DNA from: Vibrio diabolicus
GTDB lineage: Bacteria > Pseudomonadota > Gammaproteobacteria > Enterobacterales > Vibrionaceae
DNA: 64,000 nt
Assembly (NCBI GenBank): GCA_001048675.1
Contig: CCKK01000020.1
Span: 124,001-188,000, forward strand
Reading direction: 5' to 3'
Part shown: piece by piece, positions 37,225-47,192 of the stretch
Numbering within the stretch: position 1 is the stretch's first letter
Layout of the letters: every line of letters starts with the position of its first letter
Program-made: the position numbers and the translations under genes
Notes under the pieces: model-generated
Seen by the model: the letters and a program-made list of their open reading frames with translations, nothing else
Databases searched by the model: none
Told to the model about the DNA's origin: nothing

Positions 37225-37878
37225 ATGTTTACAGGAATAGTAGAAGCAGTTGGCAAGTTAGCTGCGATTACGCCGAAGGGCGAAGACATCACCGTCACGA
37301 TTGAAACGGGTGCGCTTGATATGTCAGACGTTAAGTTAGGCGATAGCATTGCGACCAATGGTGTTTGCTTGACGGTAGTTGACTTCGGAAGCCACTATTA
37401 CAGTGCTGATCTGTCATTAGAAACCTTGAAGAAAACTGGGTTTGCTGAATACCAAGTGGGCGATAAGGTGAATCTAGAAAAAGCCATGCTACCAACAACG
37501 CGATTGGGTGGACATATCGTTTCAGGCCATGTCGATGGAGTTGGTGAAATTGTCGAACGCAATTCAGTTGGCCGTGCGATAGAGTTTTGGGTTGCAATGC
37601 CAGCGGAAATTAGCAAGTACGTTGCAGAGAAAGGCTCGATTACTGTTGATGGTATTAGCCTAACAGTCAACGACTTACGTAAAAATGCTTTTAAGCTGAC
37701 GATCGTTCCTCATACGAGTGAAGAAACTACGATTGACCAGTTTCAAGTGGGGCGCAAAGTCAACTTAGAAGTTGATGTACTTGCGCGTTATATGGAGCGT
37801 TTACTGCAAGGGCAGCAAGAAGATAAGGCCGAGTCTCGTATCACGATGGACTTTTTACAGCAAAACGGTTTTGCATAA
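37225..37878 (+). CDS. ribE: Riboflavin synthase alpha subunit
   Basis: Dismutates two 6,7-dimethyl-8-ribityllumazine molecules into riboflavin and its pyrimidine precursor. 217 residues with the two tandem lumazine-binding repeats: MFTGIVEAVGKL with SIATNGVCLTVVD in the first, and HIVSGHVDGVGEI with GSITVDGISLTVND in the second. Equivalent to E. coli ribC (named ribE in other systems). Intact and in operon order ribD-ribE-ribB. Confidence 0.95.
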   Translation: MFTGIVEAVGKLAAITPKGEDITVTIETGALDMSDVKLGDSIATNGVCLTVVDFGSHYYSADLSLETLKKTGFAEYQVGDKVNLEKAMLPTTRLGGHIVSGHVDGVGEIVERNSVGRAIEFWVAMPAEISKYVAEKGSITVDGISLTVNDLRKNAFKLTIVPHTSEETTIDQFQVGRKVNLEVDVLARYMERLLQGQQEDKAESRITMDFLQQNGFA

Positions 37879-38052
37879 GTCTTGGGAGTGGCTGCGTGAG
37901 GCATGCGATAAAGAGCAGACTCACAGAACACCGCGAGATTCATTGACTTGCTTGGTGCAAAGCTCAAACTATTGACCTCACCAGCATTCACTGCAACATG
38001 ATTTTTTCATTGCTGCCGCAATAACAAATTTAGAATAACGGGAAAACAGACT

Positions 38053-39162
38053 ATGCCAATCAGTACGCCACAAGAAATTATTGATGATATTCGCGCTGGC
38101 AAAATGGTCATCCTAATGGATGATGAAGACCGCGAGAATGAAGGTGACTTGATCATGGCTGCCGAGCATATTACGCCGGAAGCCATCAACTTTATGGCAA
38201 CCTATGGCCGTGGCCTGATTTGTTTAACCATGACCAAAGATCGTTGCGAAAGCCTAGGCCTGCCACCAATGGTGCAAGACAATAATGCGCAATACACAAC
38301 CAACTTTACTGTTTCGATTGAGGCGGCAGAAGGGGTAACGACGGGTATTTCAGCCGCGGATCGCGCACGTACGGTTCAAGCGGCAGTCGCGCCAAACGCC
38401 AAAGCTGCGGATTTGGTGCAGCCTGGTCATATCTTCCCGCTCGCGGCCCAAGATGGCGGCGTACTGACTCGCGCTGGTCACACTGAAGCTGGCTGTGATT
38501 TGGCTCGCCTTGCTGGTTTAGAGCCTGCATCGGTGATTGTTGAGATCTTAAATGACGACGGCACCATGGCTCGTCGCCCTGATCTAGAGATCTTTGCAGA
38601 GAAGCACGGTATTAAATTGGGCACTATTGCCGACCTAATTGAGTACCGCAATAACACTGAGACAACGATTGAACGTGTGGCAGAGTGCAAGTTACCGACA
38701 GAGTTTGGCGAGTTCACGTTAGTCACGTACAAGGACACCATTGATAACCAAGTGCACTACGCAATGTGCAAGGGCGATTTGAAAGAAAAAGCGCCACTGG
38801 TTCGCGTACATCTTCAAGACGTTTTTACCGATTTACTACGTAGCGATCGTAATGCAGAGCGCAGCTGGACACTAGATAAGGCAATGAAACGCATTGGTGA
38901 AGAAGGCGGTGTGCTGGTTGTTCTTGGCCATGAAGAATCGACCGATCTACTTATTCATCGCGTGAAGATGTTTGAAGCGCAAGACAAAGGTGAAGCACCA
39001 ACGCTTGCTAAAAAACAAGGCACGTCTCGCCGTGTTGGTGTGGGGTCACAGATTCTTGCGGATCTCGGCGTACATGATATGCGCCTTCTGTCATCGACCA
39101 ACAAAAAGTACCACGCATTAGGTGGTTTTGGTCTGAACGTGGTTGAGTACGTCTGCGAGTAA
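38053..39162 (+). CDS. ribB: DHBP synthase with degenerate GTP cyclohydrolase II-like domain (RibBX)
   Basis: The N-terminal domain (1-about 200) is 3,4-dihydroxy-2-butanone-4-phosphate synthase, which makes the four-carbon unit of riboflavin; it has the acidic [11 protein letters not shown] motif (about residues 21-31) and [15 protein letters not shown]. The C-terminal 165 residues align with GTP cyclohydrolase II but lack the three zinc Cys: where active enzymes have a CLTGDVFGS-RCDCG type motif, this reads [16 protein letters not shown]. It should therefore be inactive as a cyclohydrolase, the RibBX form known in some gammaproteobacteria. No FMN riboswitch was seen in the 174-base gap before it. 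369 residues. Confidence 0.9.
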   Translation: MPISTPQEIIDDIRAGKMVILMDDEDRENEGDLIMAAEHITPEAINFMATYGRGLICLTMTKDRCESLGLPPMVQDNNAQYTTNFTVSIEAAEGVTTGISAADRARTVQAAVAPNAKAADLVQPGHIFPLAAQDGGVLTRAGHTEAGCDLARLAGLEPASVIVEILNDDGTMARRPDLEIFAEKHGIKLGTIADLIEYRNNTETTIERVAECKLPTEFGEFTLVTYKDTIDNQVHYAMCKGDLKEKAPLVRVHLQDVFTDLLRSDRNAERSWTLDKAMKRIGEEGGVLVVLGHEESTDLLIHRVKMFEAQDKGEAPTLAKKQGTSRRVGVGSQILADLGVHDMRLLSSTNKKYHALGGFGLNVVEYVCE

Positions 39163-39331
39163 CAACCGAACAATAAGTTCCTAGTCTTTTACGCACTCAA
39201 CTCGTCAATGGCTAGGAACCGGTGATTTGCCTCCAATTTCCATTAGATATTGCTCACAAATTTGTGCTAGAATCCGGCGATTCTCACTTGATGAACATAT
39301 TTCACTTATAAATAGAGTTAAAGGAAAGCTT

Positions 39332-39802
39332 ATGAAAGTGATCGAGGGTGGCTTCCCAGCGCCAAATGCAAAAATTGCTATCGTTATTTCTCGTTTCAAC
39401 AGTTTTATTAACGAAAGCCTACTTTCTGGTGCGATCGATACACTAAAGCGTCACGGACAAGTAAGCGAAGACAACATCACGGTTGTGCGTTGTCCAGGTG
39501 CCGTAGAGCTACCTCTAGTAGCTCAGCGTGTTGCTAAAACTGGCAAATTCGACGCTATTGTTTCTCTAGGGTCTGTTATTCGCGGTGGAACGCCTCACTT
39601 TGACTATGTTTGTAGTGAAATGAACAAAGGTCTAGCACAAGTGTCTATGGAATTCAGCATTCCAGTAGCATTTGGTGTTTTGACTGTTGATACGATCGAT
39701 CAAGCGATTGAACGCGCAGGAACCAAGGCTGGTAATAAAGGTGCAGAGGCTGCACTAAGCGCACTTGAAATGATTAATGTACTATCTGAAATTGATTCCT
39801 AA
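39332..39802 (+). CDS. ribH: 6,7-dimethyl-8-ribityllumazine synthase
   Basis: Penultimate step of riboflavin synthesis. 156 residues, expected icosahedral or pentameric assembly. Visible are the SRFNSFINE motif (substrate phosphate side) and [14 protein letters not shown] with the active-site His. ATG 39332 has AAGGAAAG upstream; longer frames start without a ribosome site. The TAA overlaps the nusB ATG by one base. Confidence 0.96.
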   Translation: MKVIEGGFPAPNAKIAIVISRFNSFINESLLSGAIDTLKRHGQVSEDNITVVRCPGAVELPLVAQRVAKTGKFDAIVSLGSVIRGGTPHFDYVCSEMNKGLAQVSMEFSIPVAFGVLTVDTIDQAIERAGTKAGNKGAEAALSALEMINVLSEIDS

Positions 39803-40269
39803 TGGGGGCCAGTGTGAAACCAGCCGCACGTCGTAACGCACGTCAATTCGCTCTACAGGCGATCTACTCATGGCAAATTACTAAAGAGAATGTTGCCAAG
39901 ATTGAAGAACAGTTTTTGTCTGGCGACAAATACGATGAAGAAGAACTTCATGCATCTGAGCCAGCGCTTGCTGCTCCAGAAACAGACGTAGCTTACTTCC
40001 GTGAACTACTAAGCGGTGTTGTACTTAGCCACGCTGAGCTAGATAGCAAAATTCGTCCATACATCTCTCGTCCTATGCAGGATTTAGATATGATGGAACT
40101 TGCTCTTCTTCGCCTTGCTATGTACGAGATGACTCGTCGCGAAGATGTTCCTTACAAAGTTGTTATCAATGAAGCGATTGAACTTGCAAAAGTCTTCGCA
40201 GCAGAAGATAGCCACAAGTTTGTGAACGGTGTACTTGATAAAGCAGCACCTCACATTCGTAAGAAATAA
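39802..40269 (+). CDS. nusB: Transcription antitermination factor NusB
   Basis: RNA-binding partner of NusE (S10) in rRNA antitermination. The 155-residue all-helical protein shows the typical [17 protein letters not shown] start, [17 protein letters not shown] and the C-terminal [18 protein letters not shown]. The start at ATG 39802 overlaps the ribH stop; a GTG at 39814 preceded by GGGGG is the alternative. A terminator follows. Confidence 0.96.
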   Translation: MGASVKPAARRNARQFALQAIYSWQITKENVAKIEEQFLSGDKYDEEELHASEPALAAPETDVAYFRELLSGVVLSHAELDSKIRPYISRPMQDLDMMELALLRLAMYEMTRREDVPYKVVINEAIELAKVFAAEDSHKFVNGVLDKAAPHIRKK

Positions 40270-40283
40270 CGATTTCTTCAATG

Positions 40284-40311
40284 AAAAGGTCAGCACATGC
40301 TGACCTTTTTT
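40284..40311 (+). terminator. Terminator after nusB
   Basis: AAAAGGTCAGC / GCTGACCTTTT stem, ACAT loop, T6. Confidence 0.9.
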
Positions 40312-40347
40312 GTATCAAAAGCTTTTACATCAAAAAGTAAGTGAATT

Positions 40348-41313
40348 ATGTCTGGTGAATTTAATCTGATAGACAAGTACTTCGTCGGTCGTCAGAGCCA
40401 ACGTAAAGATGTCCATCTAGCAGCTGGTGATGATTGTGCTTTGGTCAAAGCGCCAGCTAATGTTCAGATTGCGATTAGCACGGATACATTGGTAGCTGGA
40501 ACGCATTTCTTAGCCGACGCGAACCCAGCATGGGTTGCACACAAAGCATTGGCTTCTAACATCAGTGATTTGGCTGCGATGGGCGCAACGCCTGCGTGGG
40601 TGAGCTTTGCATTAACGATGCCCGAACCAGATGAAGAATGGCTTGCACCTTTCTGTGATGCATTTTTCGAACTGGCTGATTACTATGGTATTCAGTTAAT
40701 AGGCGGTGATACCACAAAAGGGCCATTGTGTCTGACTCTGACGGTGCAAGGTTTTGTTCCTGAAGGTAAAGCACTCACACGTTCCGGAGCAAAGCCAGGG
40801 GACTGGGTGTACGTAACGGGGAACCTTGGCGATGCAAAAGCTGGCTTAGATGTGATTCTAGATGGCTCTCTACGCAGCAGAGCTGGCGCGGAAGCACTAG
40901 AGCGAGCTCATTACCTTAGTTCTCCGCGTGTGCTCGCTGGACAAGCTCTTGTTGGCTTAGCCTCGTCGGCGATAGATATTTCAGATGGTTTAATCTCTGA
41001 TATTAAGCACATTTTACAGCGATCTCAGGTTGGGGTGAGTATTGATGTCTCTCAGCTACCGATCTCTTCAGAATTAGTCCAGTTTTTAGATGATAAGATC
41101 AGCGCGCAGCAGTATGCTTTAGCAAGTGGCGAAGAATACGAGTTGTGTTTTACCGTGCCGGAGCAAAATCGAGGCTCGTTACAAAGCGCTTTATCTCATA
41201 CTGGCTGTAAGGTCACATGTATTGGTCAAATCCGACCAAATGGAACCTTCGAGCTGCATGATAACAATCAACCACTTGATTGGGACTTAAGTGGCTTCGA
41301 CCACTTTAAATGA
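40348..41313 (+). CDS. thiL: Thiamine-monophosphate kinase
   Basis: Phosphorylates thiamine phosphate to thiamine diphosphate, the last step of the pathway. 321 residues, PurM-like ATP-binding fold. Motifs: GEFNLIDKYF, GDDCALV (near 27-33), STDTLVAGTHF, NISDLAAMGA, GGDTTKG and AIDISDGLISDI. It stands between nusB and pgpA, as in E. coli. Confidence 0.95.
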   Translation: MSGEFNLIDKYFVGRQSQRKDVHLAAGDDCALVKAPANVQIAISTDTLVAGTHFLADANPAWVAHKALASNISDLAAMGATPAWVSFALTMPEPDEEWLAPFCDAFFELADYYGIQLIGGDTTKGPLCLTLTVQGFVPEGKALTRSGAKPGDWVYVTGNLGDAKAGLDVILDGSLRSRAGAEALERAHYLSSPRVLAGQALVGLASSAIDISDGLISDIKHILQRSQVGVSIDVSQLPISSELVQFLDDKISAQQYALASGEEYELCFTVPEQNRGSLQSALSHTGCKVTCIGQIRPNGTFELHDNNQPLDWDLSGFDHFK

Positions 41314-41404
41314 TCTGAGCTAAGCTCTAGCCAAGAGCCTGTTACTATTGAGCAACTCACAGGCATGACGATTGAAACCAAACTAGCAGTATAGGTTTAA
41401 GGAT

Positions 41405-41911
41405 ATGACCAACCCTCTTTCTCTGATTTCATTAAAGAACCCGTGGCATCTATTGGCGACGGGTTTTGGCAGTGGATTATCCCCGTTTATTCCAGGAACA
41501 ATGGGGACACTGGCGGCCGTGCCCTTCTTTTTGTTGTTGGCGCAATTGCCATTTACGGCGTATGTCATTGTTGTTCTGATTTCGTGTGTGATCGGCATTC
41601 AAATCTGCCAAGTGACGTCTGCAGACATGAAAGTACATGATCATGGTTCAATCGTATGGGATGAATTTGCGGGTTTTTGGATTACGATGGGTATCGTCCC
41701 TGCGTTAAATATTCCGTTGACCGAGTGGAAGTGGTTGCTCACTGGCTTCATCCTGTTCCGTTTTTTCGACATGGTAAAACCGTGGCCAATTGGGTGGCTA
41801 GATAAGCGAGTTCACGGTGGGCTGGGTATTATGGTTGATGATATCGTGGCGGGAATTATGGCTGGTGTTGCCCTGTTTCTAGTCGCAAAATACGCAGGCT
41901 GGATGAATTAA
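41405..41911 (+). CDS. pgpA: Phosphatidylglycerophosphatase A
   Basis: Inner-membrane enzyme that dephosphorylates phosphatidylglycerophosphate to phosphatidylglycerol. The 168 residues show the N-terminal GFGSGLSPFIPGTMGTLAAVPF stretch, the DHGSIVWDEFAGFW catalytic block (acidic residues) and the RFFDMVKPWPIGWLD motif. Three to four hydrophobic segments. ATG 41405 is preceded by TTAAGGAT. Convergent with dxs, with a shared terminator. Confidence 0.94.
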   Translation: MTNPLSLISLKNPWHLLATGFGSGLSPFIPGTMGTLAAVPFFLLLAQLPFTAYVIVVLISCVIGIQICQVTSADMKVHDHGSIVWDEFAGFWITMGIVPALNIPLTEWKWLLTGFILFRFFDMVKPWPIGWLDKRVHGGLGIMVDDIVAGIMAGVALFLVAKYAGWMN

Positions 41912-41922
41912 ACGTTGGACAT

Positions 41923-41953
41923 AAAAAAGGGATGCCATGAGCATCCCTTTTTA
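41923..41953. terminator. Shared terminator of pgpA and dxs
   Basis: AAAAAGGGATGC / GCATCCCTTTTT stem, CATGA loop, A and T runs on both sides. Confidence 0.92.
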
Positions 41954-41957
41954 AATT

Positions 41958-43823
41958 CTATTTTGCTAAATAATCCAAGATGGATTGTTCAATCCCTTTT
42001 GCATCGAGACCAAGCTCTTCATGCAGTTCATCTTGTGTTCCTTGATGAATAAACTCATCGGGTAAGCCTAGGTTTAAGACTGGCTTAATGATTTTATCTT
42101 TCATCATAAACTCAACGACACCTGCACCTGCACCACCTGCGATAACATTTTCTTCTAACGTCACGAGCACGTCATGATCTGCGGCTAATTGACGAATTAA
42201 TGCTTCATCGAGCGGCTTCACAAAGCGCATATCAGCAACAGTGGCGTTAAGGTATTCTGCCGCTTCTAACGCGTTACCCAAGAAAGTACCAAAGTTCAGA
42301 ATAGCAACTTTTTCACCTTGGCGAACCATGCGTCCTTTACCGATTTCTAAAGCCGTAAACTCAGTTTCGATTTCTACGCCCATCCCGCTACCGCGAGGGT
42401 ATCGAACCGCACTAGGGCCAGTATGTTTATGGCCAGTGTAAAGCATTTGTCGACATTCGTTTTCGTCACTTGGCGCCATGATCACCATGTTCGGAATACA
42501 GCGCATAAAGCTTAGATCGAATGCGCCTTGGTGAGTTTGGCCATCTGCACCAACGAGACCTGCACGGTCGATAGCGAACATTACTGGTAAATCCATGATC
42601 GCGATATCGTGGATCAGTTGGTCATAACCACGTTGCAAGAAAGTCGAATAGATAGCAACGATTGGATGATCGCCCGCAATTGCCATGCCTGTTGCAAGTG
42701 TCACAGCGTGTTGCTCAGCAATCGCCACGTCAAAGTATTGGTCTGGATATTCTTTTGAGAAACGTACCATACCAGAGCCTTCGCGCATTGCTGGCGTAAT
42801 TGCCATTAGCTTAGGATCTTGGGCCGCCATATCACATAAAAAGTCACCAAAGATCTTTGAGTAAGTTGGCTTACCGCCACTGCTTTTCGGTAGACAGTTA
42901 TGCGTTGGATCGAATTTAGGAACACCATGGTAGCCGATAGGATCTTTCTCGGCAGGCTCATAACCTTTGCCTTTCTTGGTCATGATGTGCAGGAATTGAG
43001 GGCCTTTGAGCTCACGCATGTTTTTTAGCGTTTTGACGAGTTCATTGACGTCGTGTCCATCAATCGGGCCAATGTAATTAAAGCCGAACTCTTCGAACAG
43101 AGTACCAGGCACTACCATGCCTTTGAGGTGTTCTTCCGTACGGCGAACCAACTCTTTAATAGGTGGAACACCAGACAACACTTTTTTACCGCCTTCACGG
43201 ATAGAAGTGTACAAGCTGCCAGAAAGTACTTTCGCAAGGTGGTTATTCAGGGCGCCGACGTTTTCTGAAATCGACATTTCGTTGTCGTTCAGAATAACCA
43301 ACATATCAGGATGAACGTCGCCAGCGTGGTTCATGGCTTCGAATGCCATGCCTGCTGTAATTGCTCCATCACCAATCACACTGACGATTTTACGACCTTT
43401 ACCTTCTTTTTGTGCGCTGATGGCCATGCCAAGACCTGCACTAATAGATGTCGAAGAGTGACCGACAGATAAGGTGTCATATTCACTTTCTTCACGCCAG
43501 GGGAAAGGGTGTAGACCATCCTTTTGGCGAATTGTTGGCATTTTATCGCGACGTCCGGTGAGGATTTTATGCGGGTAAGCCTGATGACCAACATCCCAGA
43601 TCAATTTGTCGATAGGGGTGTTGTAAACATAATGCAGAGCGACAGTTAGCTCCACGGTGCCTAAGCCAGACGCTAAGTGTCCGCTAGATTGGCTCACTGA
43701 ATTTAGCAGATACGTTCGCAGTTCATCACACAGATTTGGTAATGTTTCTTTCGGAAGAAGACGTAATTCTTCCGGTGTATTTGCTAACGCCAGTGTTGGG
43801 TACTTTGAAATATCAAGAGTCAT
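41958..43823 (-). CDS. dxs: 1-deoxy-D-xylulose-5-phosphate synthase
   Basis: First step of the MEP isoprenoid pathway: pyruvate plus glyceraldehyde-3-phosphate, using thiamine diphosphate. 621 residues with the cofactor motif [29 protein letters not shown]-type His region ([15 protein letters not shown]), the catalytic-Glu segment [15 protein letters not shown] and [14 protein letters not shown]. It is downstream of ispA on the same strand (20 bases), forming xseB-ispA-dxs as in E. coli. Note thiL, which makes its cofactor, lies convergent nearby. Confidence 0.97.
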   Translation of the reverse strand: MTLDISKYPTLALANTPEELRLLPKETLPNLCDELRTYLLNSVSQSSGHLASGLGTVELTVALHYVYNTPIDKLIWDVGHQAYPHKILTGRRDKMPTIRQKDGLHPFPWREESEYDTLSVGHSSTSISAGLGMAISAQKEGKGRKIVSVIGDGAITAGMAFEAMNHAGDVHPDMLVILNDNEMSISENVGALNNHLAKVLSGSLYTSIREGGKKVLSGVPPIKELVRRTEEHLKGMVVPGTLFEEFGFNYIGPIDGHDVNELVKTLKNMRELKGPQFLHIMTKKGKGYEPAEKDPIGYHGVPKFDPTHNCLPKSSGGKPTYSKIFGDFLCDMAAQDPKLMAITPAMREGSGMVRFSKEYPDQYFDVAIAEQHAVTLATGMAIAGDHPIVAIYSTFLQRGYDQLIHDIAIMDLPVMFAIDRAGLVGADGQTHQGAFDLSFMRCIPNMVIMAPSDENECRQMLYTGHKHTGPSAVRYPRGSGMGVEIETEFTALEIGKGRMVRQGEKVAILNFGTFLGNALEAAEYLNATVADMRFVKPLDEALIRQLAADHDVLVTLEENVIAGGAGAGVVEFMMKDKIIKPVLNLGLPDEFIHQGTQDELHEELGLDAKGIEQSILDYLAK

Positions 43824-43843
43824 ATAAATGCGCGCTTATAGTG

Positions 43844-44740
43844 TTAATTTTTGCGCTCGATGACATATCGGGCGAACTCTTCGAGTAACTGAGTATTGTA
43901 TGGGATAGCTTCCAATGCTTGAAGTGCTTCCTGTAACAGAGTGTGAGCTTTCTCTATGGCTCCCTCTAAACCCAGCAGGGAAGGATAAGTGCTCTTATTC
44001 AGACCTTGGTCGGAACCTTGAGGCTTACCCAGTGTTTCTGTGTCACTGATGATATCAAGAATATCGTCTTGAACCTGAAACGCCAAACCAATTGCTTTTG
44101 AGTAGCGCTCCAAGTGAGGTAGAACCTCGATACCTTTCTCACCAGCAGCTAATGCACCTAATTTTACCGCACAATCAATCAGAGCTCCGGTTTTTTTACG
44201 GTGTATCTCTTCCATTTCTTCAAGAGAAACTTGGCGATTTTCTGCGCCTAAATCTAAAGCTTGTCCAACACACATGCCGTTGGCGCCAGAAGAATGCGCC
44301 AACGCTTTGATCATATTGATGCGTTGAGTCTCGGCTGCCGGGTTTAATTGACCATCGGCAATAATGGTGAAGGCGAGAGTTTGTAGTGCATCACCTGTCA
44401 GTATTGCGGTTGCTTCATCAAACTTAATATGACAAGTTGGTTGACCTCGACGCAGTTCATCATCGTCCATGGCAGGCAGATCATCATGAATGAGTGAGTA
44501 GGCATGTATACATTCGATAGCAGCGGCAGGAGTGTCTAAGTCTTCTGGTTTACAGCCGAGCATTTGACCTGTGATGTAAACAAGAAAAGGGCGAACGCGT
44601 TTTCCACCTAGCAAAAGGCCGTATTTCATTGCTTGAATCAATGGCTGCTCTTGATATGGAAGCTGATCGAGCCACAAATTCAATTGCTGATTGTTTCTTT
44701 GTTGAAAAGACGTCAATGTCTGTTGCATCACATTGCTCAC
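43844..44740 (-). CDS. ispA: Geranyl/farnesyl diphosphate synthase
   Basis: Condenses isoprenyl diphosphates to C15. 298 residues. The first Asp-rich motif is DDLPAMDDDELRRG (from residue 86), the second DDILDIISD (about residue 230), both magnesium-binding, with GGKRVRPFL before the first. GTG at 44738-44740 starts it ten bases from the xseB stop. Middle gene of xseB-ispA-dxs. Confidence 0.95.
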   Translation of the reverse strand: MSNVMQQTLTSFQQRNNQQLNLWLDQLPYQEQPLIQAMKYGLLLGGKRVRPFLVYITGQMLGCKPEDLDTPAAAIECIHAYSLIHDDLPAMDDDELRRGQPTCHIKFDEATAILTGDALQTLAFTIIADGQLNPAAETQRINMIKALAHSSGANGMCVGQALDLGAENRQVSLEEMEEIHRKKTGALIDCAVKLGALAAGEKGIEVLPHLERYSKAIGLAFQVQDDILDIISDTETLGKPQGSDQGLNKSTYPSLLGLEGAIEKAHTLLQEALQALEAIPYNTQLLEEFARYVIERKN

Positions 44741-44749
44741 TACTGATGG

Positions 44750-44992
44750 TTATTCTGAATCTGGTTTGAAGTCACTCAGTGGTGCTTCATCATCTTCGCT
44801 AAGAAGAATACTTACGCGCTGTTCGGCGTCGCTAAGTTTCGTTTGGCCAGCACGAGCTAAGGCAATGCCTCGTTCAAACTTACGTAGAGCATCATCTAGG
44901 GCAAGATCGCCATTTTCTAATTGATCAACCAAGCTATCAAGCTCTTCAATGGTTGCTTCGAAGGTCATGTTTTCTGGTTTCTTGACCGCCAT
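44750..44992 (-). CDS. xseB: Exodeoxyribonuclease VII small subunit
   Basis: Small helical subunit of the XseA/XseB nuclease that degrades single-stranded DNA. 80 residues with the family core MTFEATIEELDSLVDQLENGDLALDDALRKFERGIALAR in parts, and a variable C-terminal tail. ATG has AAGG upstream. First gene of xseB-ispA-dxs; divergent from pomA across a 263-base gap. Confidence 0.94.
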   Translation of the reverse strand: MAVKKPENMTFEATIEELDSLVDQLENGDLALDDALRKFERGIALARAGQTKLSDAEQRVSILLSEDDEAPLSDFKPDSE

Positions 44993-45176
44993 CTTTTTTC
45001 TGCCTTAATCAAGCCTTGGAGAAGATGCACGAAAGTTACCTTAGCCTAGTAACTTGGTCAAATTTAACCTTATATAATTGTCACAAAATTAGCGTTAAAC
45101 GAGCCTAAGCGCTGAAACCCCATATTTTGGTTAAGGTTGTTAAGTCTAATTTGTGATCCATTAGCTAAGATTTTTC

Positions 45177-45203
45177 TAAAAATTCTGCGCGAGTTGTCGA
45201 TAC
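45177..45203 (+). promoter_or_regulatory. FliA (sigma-28) type promoter of pomAB
   Basis: TAAAAATT (45177-45184), an 11-base spacer and GTCGATAC (45196-45203) match the sigma-28 consensus TAAAGTTT-N11-GCCGATAA at 6 of 8 in each box with exact spacing. It lies about 45 bases before the pomA start, fitting late flagellar class expression. Confidence 0.75.
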
Positions 45204-45255
45204 AGGTAATAATCCGCCCAATGGCAGTATTTGAGTATAGCGTGAGGAGTGCTTT

Positions 45256-46018
45256 GTGGATTTAGCAACCCTATTAGGTTTGATTGGTGGTTTTGCATTC
45301 GTCATTATGGCGATGGTGCTTGGTGGCAGCATCGGCATGTTTGTCGATGTCACGTCGATCCTTATTGTCGTTGGTGGCTCAATATTCGTCGTATTGATGA
45401 AGTTCACAATGGGACAGTTTTTTGGTTGCGACAAAAATTGCTGGCAAAGCCTTCATGTTTAAAGCGGATGAACCCGAAGACCTGATCGCAAAAATTGTGG
45501 AAATGGCCGATGCGGCGCGTAAAGGTGGTTTTCTTGCTCTTGAAGAGATGGAAATAAACAACACATTCATGCAGAAAGGCATTGATCTACTGGTTGATGG
45601 CCATGATGCCGACGTTGTGAGAGCGGCACTCAAAAAAGACATCGCGCTTACAGATGAACGACATACGCAAGGTACTGGCGTATTTCGCGCCTTTGGTGAC
45701 GTTGCTCCTGCGATGGGAATGATTGGTACCTTGGTTGGTCTTGTTGCGATGCTTTCAAACATGGATGATCCAAAAGCGATTGGACCAGCAATGGCGGTTG
45801 CACTCTTAACCACATTGTATGGCGCGATCCTGTCCAATATGGTGTTTTTCCCTATTGCGGATAAGCTTTCTCTGCGCCGTGACCAAGAAACGCTAAACCG
45901 CCGTTTGATCATGGATGGTGTATTAGCGATTCAAGATGGTCAAAACCCGCGAGTGATTGATAGTTACTTGAAGAACTACCTCAACGAAGGTAAACGTGCC
46001 CTTGAGATTGACGAGTAA
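45256..46018 (+). pseudogene. pomA: Polar flagellar motor stator PomA, interrupted by one +1 frameshift
   Basis: Stator protein of the Na+-driven polar flagellum, with four transmembrane helices. The first frame (GTG 45256, MDLATLLGLIGGFAFVIMAM) gives TM1 and TM2 to MGQFFG; then the frame shifts and the rest (ATKIAGKAFMFKADEPEDLI through TM3 and TM4 to RALEIDE) continues in the next frame. The break is at or beside a T6 run at 45418-45423, before GGTTGCG. Taking out one base gives 253 residues, the exact length of V. alginolyticus PomA. pomB follows by 14 bases and is intact. Either a motility mutation or a sequence error. Confidence 0.93.
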
Positions 46019-46032
46019 CTTGGAGAGTAGTG

Positions 46033-46980
46033 ATGGATGATGAAGATAACAAATGCGATTGTCCGCCACCCGGTCTCCCGTTATGGATGGGGACATTCGC
46101 GGATTTAATGTCGCTACTGATGTGTTTCTTTGTTCTTCTGCTCTCGTTTTCTGAAATGGACGTACTGAAGTTCAAACAGATTGCGGGATCAATGAAATTT
46201 GCCTTTGGTGTACAAAATCAACTTGAAGTGAAAGACATTCCCAAAGGTACTAGCATCATTGCTCAAGAGTTTCGACCGGGCCGACCAGAACCAACGCCGA
46301 TTGATGTCATCATGCAGCAAACCATGGACATCACTCAGCAGACGCTCGAATTTCATGAAGGGGAGTCTGACCGAGCTGGTGGCACAAAGCGTGATGAAGG
46401 AAAGTTAACCGGTGGTCAATCGCCAGAAACGTCAACGCAAAACAATCAATCTGCAGAAGCGGACATGCAACAGCAGCAATCTGAAGAGATGTCGCAAGAG
46501 ATGGAAACCTTGATGGAAAGCATCAAGAAAGCCTTAGAGCGAGAGATTGAACAAGGTGCCATTGAAGTTGAAAATCTTGGCCAACAGATTGTCATACGCA
46601 TGCGTGAAAAAGGTGCATTCCCTGAAGGTTCGGCCTTCTTGCAGCCTAAATTCCGCCCTTTAGTTCGACAAATTGCAGAGTTAGTAAAAGACGTGCCAGG
46701 CATTGTGCGAGTATCAGGTCATACGGACAACCGACCGTTGGACTCAGAGCTTTATCGTTCTAACTGGGATCTCTCTTCTCAGCGCGCCGTATCGGTTGCA
46801 CAAGAGATGGAGAAGGTGAGAGGCTTCTCTCATCAACGTTTGAGAGTGCGAGGCATGGCAGATACTGAACCATTGTTGCCGAATGATTCTGATGAAAATC
46901 GCGCGCTTAACCGACGGGTTGAAATCAGCATCATGCAAGGCGAACCACTATACAGTGAAGAAGTGCCTGTAATTCAATAA
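46033..46980 (+). CDS. pomB: Polar flagellar motor stator PomB
   Basis: Partner of PomA; anchors the stator to peptidoglycan and carries sodium. 315 residues, equal to V. alginolyticus PomB. One N-terminal transmembrane helix holds Asp24 (GTFADLMSLLMCF), the Na+-binding residue; numbering with ATG 46033 places it at 24, which supports this start over GTG 46030. A Gln/Glu-rich linker (about 110-165) leads to an OmpA-like domain (VSGHTDNRPLDSELYRSNWDLS, about 230-300). Operon with pomA under the FliA-type promoter. Confidence 0.96.
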   Translation: MDDEDNKCDCPPPGLPLWMGTFADLMSLLMCFFVLLLSFSEMDVLKFKQIAGSMKFAFGVQNQLEVKDIPKGTSIIAQEFRPGRPEPTPIDVIMQQTMDITQQTLEFHEGESDRAGGTKRDEGKLTGGQSPETSTQNNQSAEADMQQQQSEEMSQEMETLMESIKKALEREIEQGAIEVENLGQQIVIRMREKGAFPEGSAFLQPKFRPLVRQIAELVKDVPGIVRVSGHTDNRPLDSELYRSNWDLSSQRAVSVAQEMEKVRGFSHQRLRVRGMADTEPLLPNDSDENRALNRRVEISIMQGEPLYSEEVPVIQ

Positions 46981-47014
46981 CTAGACTTTAGTTTTAAGTC
47001 AGTAGAGAGATAAG

Positions 47015-47041
47015 AAAGCGAGCAGATTGCTCGCTTTTTTT
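47015..47041 (+). terminator. Terminator after pomB
   Basis: GCGAGCA / TGCTCGC stem followed by T7. Confidence 0.88.
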
Positions 47042-47192
47042 GTTTTTTCCAATCCGCTTGGGTGTATAATCTTGCGCCTTAAAAGTGAGCTCAGACTACT
47101 TTTTGTGACTGAAACGCGGTTTTACTGCGTAAGAAGCATTGAAGTTGAGTGTCACTCTTTGTTGATTGCGAAACTAACCTGCGAATTAGACT

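Noticed and set aside
37879..38052. Possible FMN riboswitch before ribB
   Set aside because: The conserved FMN-aptamer blocks are not visible in this 174-base gap.
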